In this document: positions 22,567-22,607 of the stretch, piece after piece | Layout of the letters: each line of letters starts with the position of its first letter | Position numbering within the stretch: the stretch's first letter is position 1 | From: F23-D06 sp963620035 | GTDB taxonomy: Bacteria; Bacteroidota; Bacteroidia; Bacteroidales; WCHB1-69 | Length of the DNA stretch: 22,607 bases | Assembly (NCBI GenBank): GCA_963620035.1 | Contig: CAVEXN010000036.1 | Location: 1 to 22,607, forward strand | Direction: 5' to 3' | The notes under the pieces: generated by a model | The model's database searches: none | The model's input: the letters and a program-made list of their open reading frames with translations, nothing else | Told to the model about the DNA's origin: nothing | Program-made: the position numbers and the translations under genes

Positions 22567-22607
22567 TTGAAACCACACTTATAAATCTCATTTGAAGCAC
22601 AAGCCGG
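22567..22607. other. Sequence outside the right repeat arm
   Basis: These 41 bases continue the open minus-strand frame from the repeat arm. They cannot be compared with the left copy because the window starts at its arm. They are too short to identify. Confidence 0.3.

Noticed and set aside
1..22607. CRISPR array, tRNA or rRNA genes, phage or toxin-antitoxin module
   Set aside because: I read both strands for regularly spaced direct repeats, cloverleaf-type sequences, conserved rRNA blocks and typical small gene pairs and saw none that could be supported.

Overview
The window looks like chromosomal DNA of a Bacteroidales bacterium (phylum Bacteroidota). The evidence is: several promoters of the Bacteroidetes type (a TAnnTTTG box at -7), mostly AT-rich leaders without Shine-Dalgarno sequences, DUF1573 and DUF6913-like proteins, an Rnf complex, meso-DAP peptidoglycan genes (mpl, dapA), many lipoproteins with Cys near residue 21-25, and a zinc carboxypeptidase with a type IX secretion C-terminal sorting domain. 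No rRNA, tRNA, CRISPR array, complete insertion sequence or phage gene was found.

Layout, left to right. (1) Positions 1-55 carry one arm of a near-perfect 55-bp inverted repeat; the other arm is at 22512-22566, so the repeats bracket the whole unique segment. (2) 176-1336, minus strand: an alpha/beta-hydrolase fused to a guanine-deaminase-type domain. (3) 1642-3490: two tandem paralogous lipoproteins of unknown function, divergent from gene 1 across a 305-bp promoter region. (4) 3530-4090: an AMP-binding (adenylate-forming) N-terminal fragment with no catalytic P-loop. (5) 4099-7967: a more AT-rich stretch holding a large secreted protein (probable TIM barrel plus FG-GAP-type repeats) and a SAM methyltransferase, separated by an 11-C homopolymer. 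(6) 8068-9714: a dipeptidyl-peptidase-III-like lipoprotein closed by a clear terminator. (7) recF, an MFS transporter and an orphan TolC-type outer membrane protein. (8) 13682-16481: rnfD-rnfG-rnfE-rnfA without rnfB and rnfC. (9) mpl, a two-domain DUF1573 protein and a long hairpin terminator. (10) A DUF6913-like gene overlapping dapA, then the M14 carboxypeptidase.

Most of the window is housekeeping: Rnf couples ferredoxin:NAD+ electron transfer to ion pumping, Mpl recycles muropeptide tripeptide, DapA supplies the DAP/lysine pathway, and RecF serves DNA repair. The accessory part is 1.6-8.0 kb (duplicated lipoproteins, broken adenylation gene, FG-GAP protein, poly-C tract, methyltransferase). 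I did not find a convincing new multi-gene system. The items most worth a second look are the bracketing inverted repeat, the hydrolase-deaminase fusion, the poly-C tract, the truncated adenylation gene beside the AT-rich insert, and the split rnf operon.
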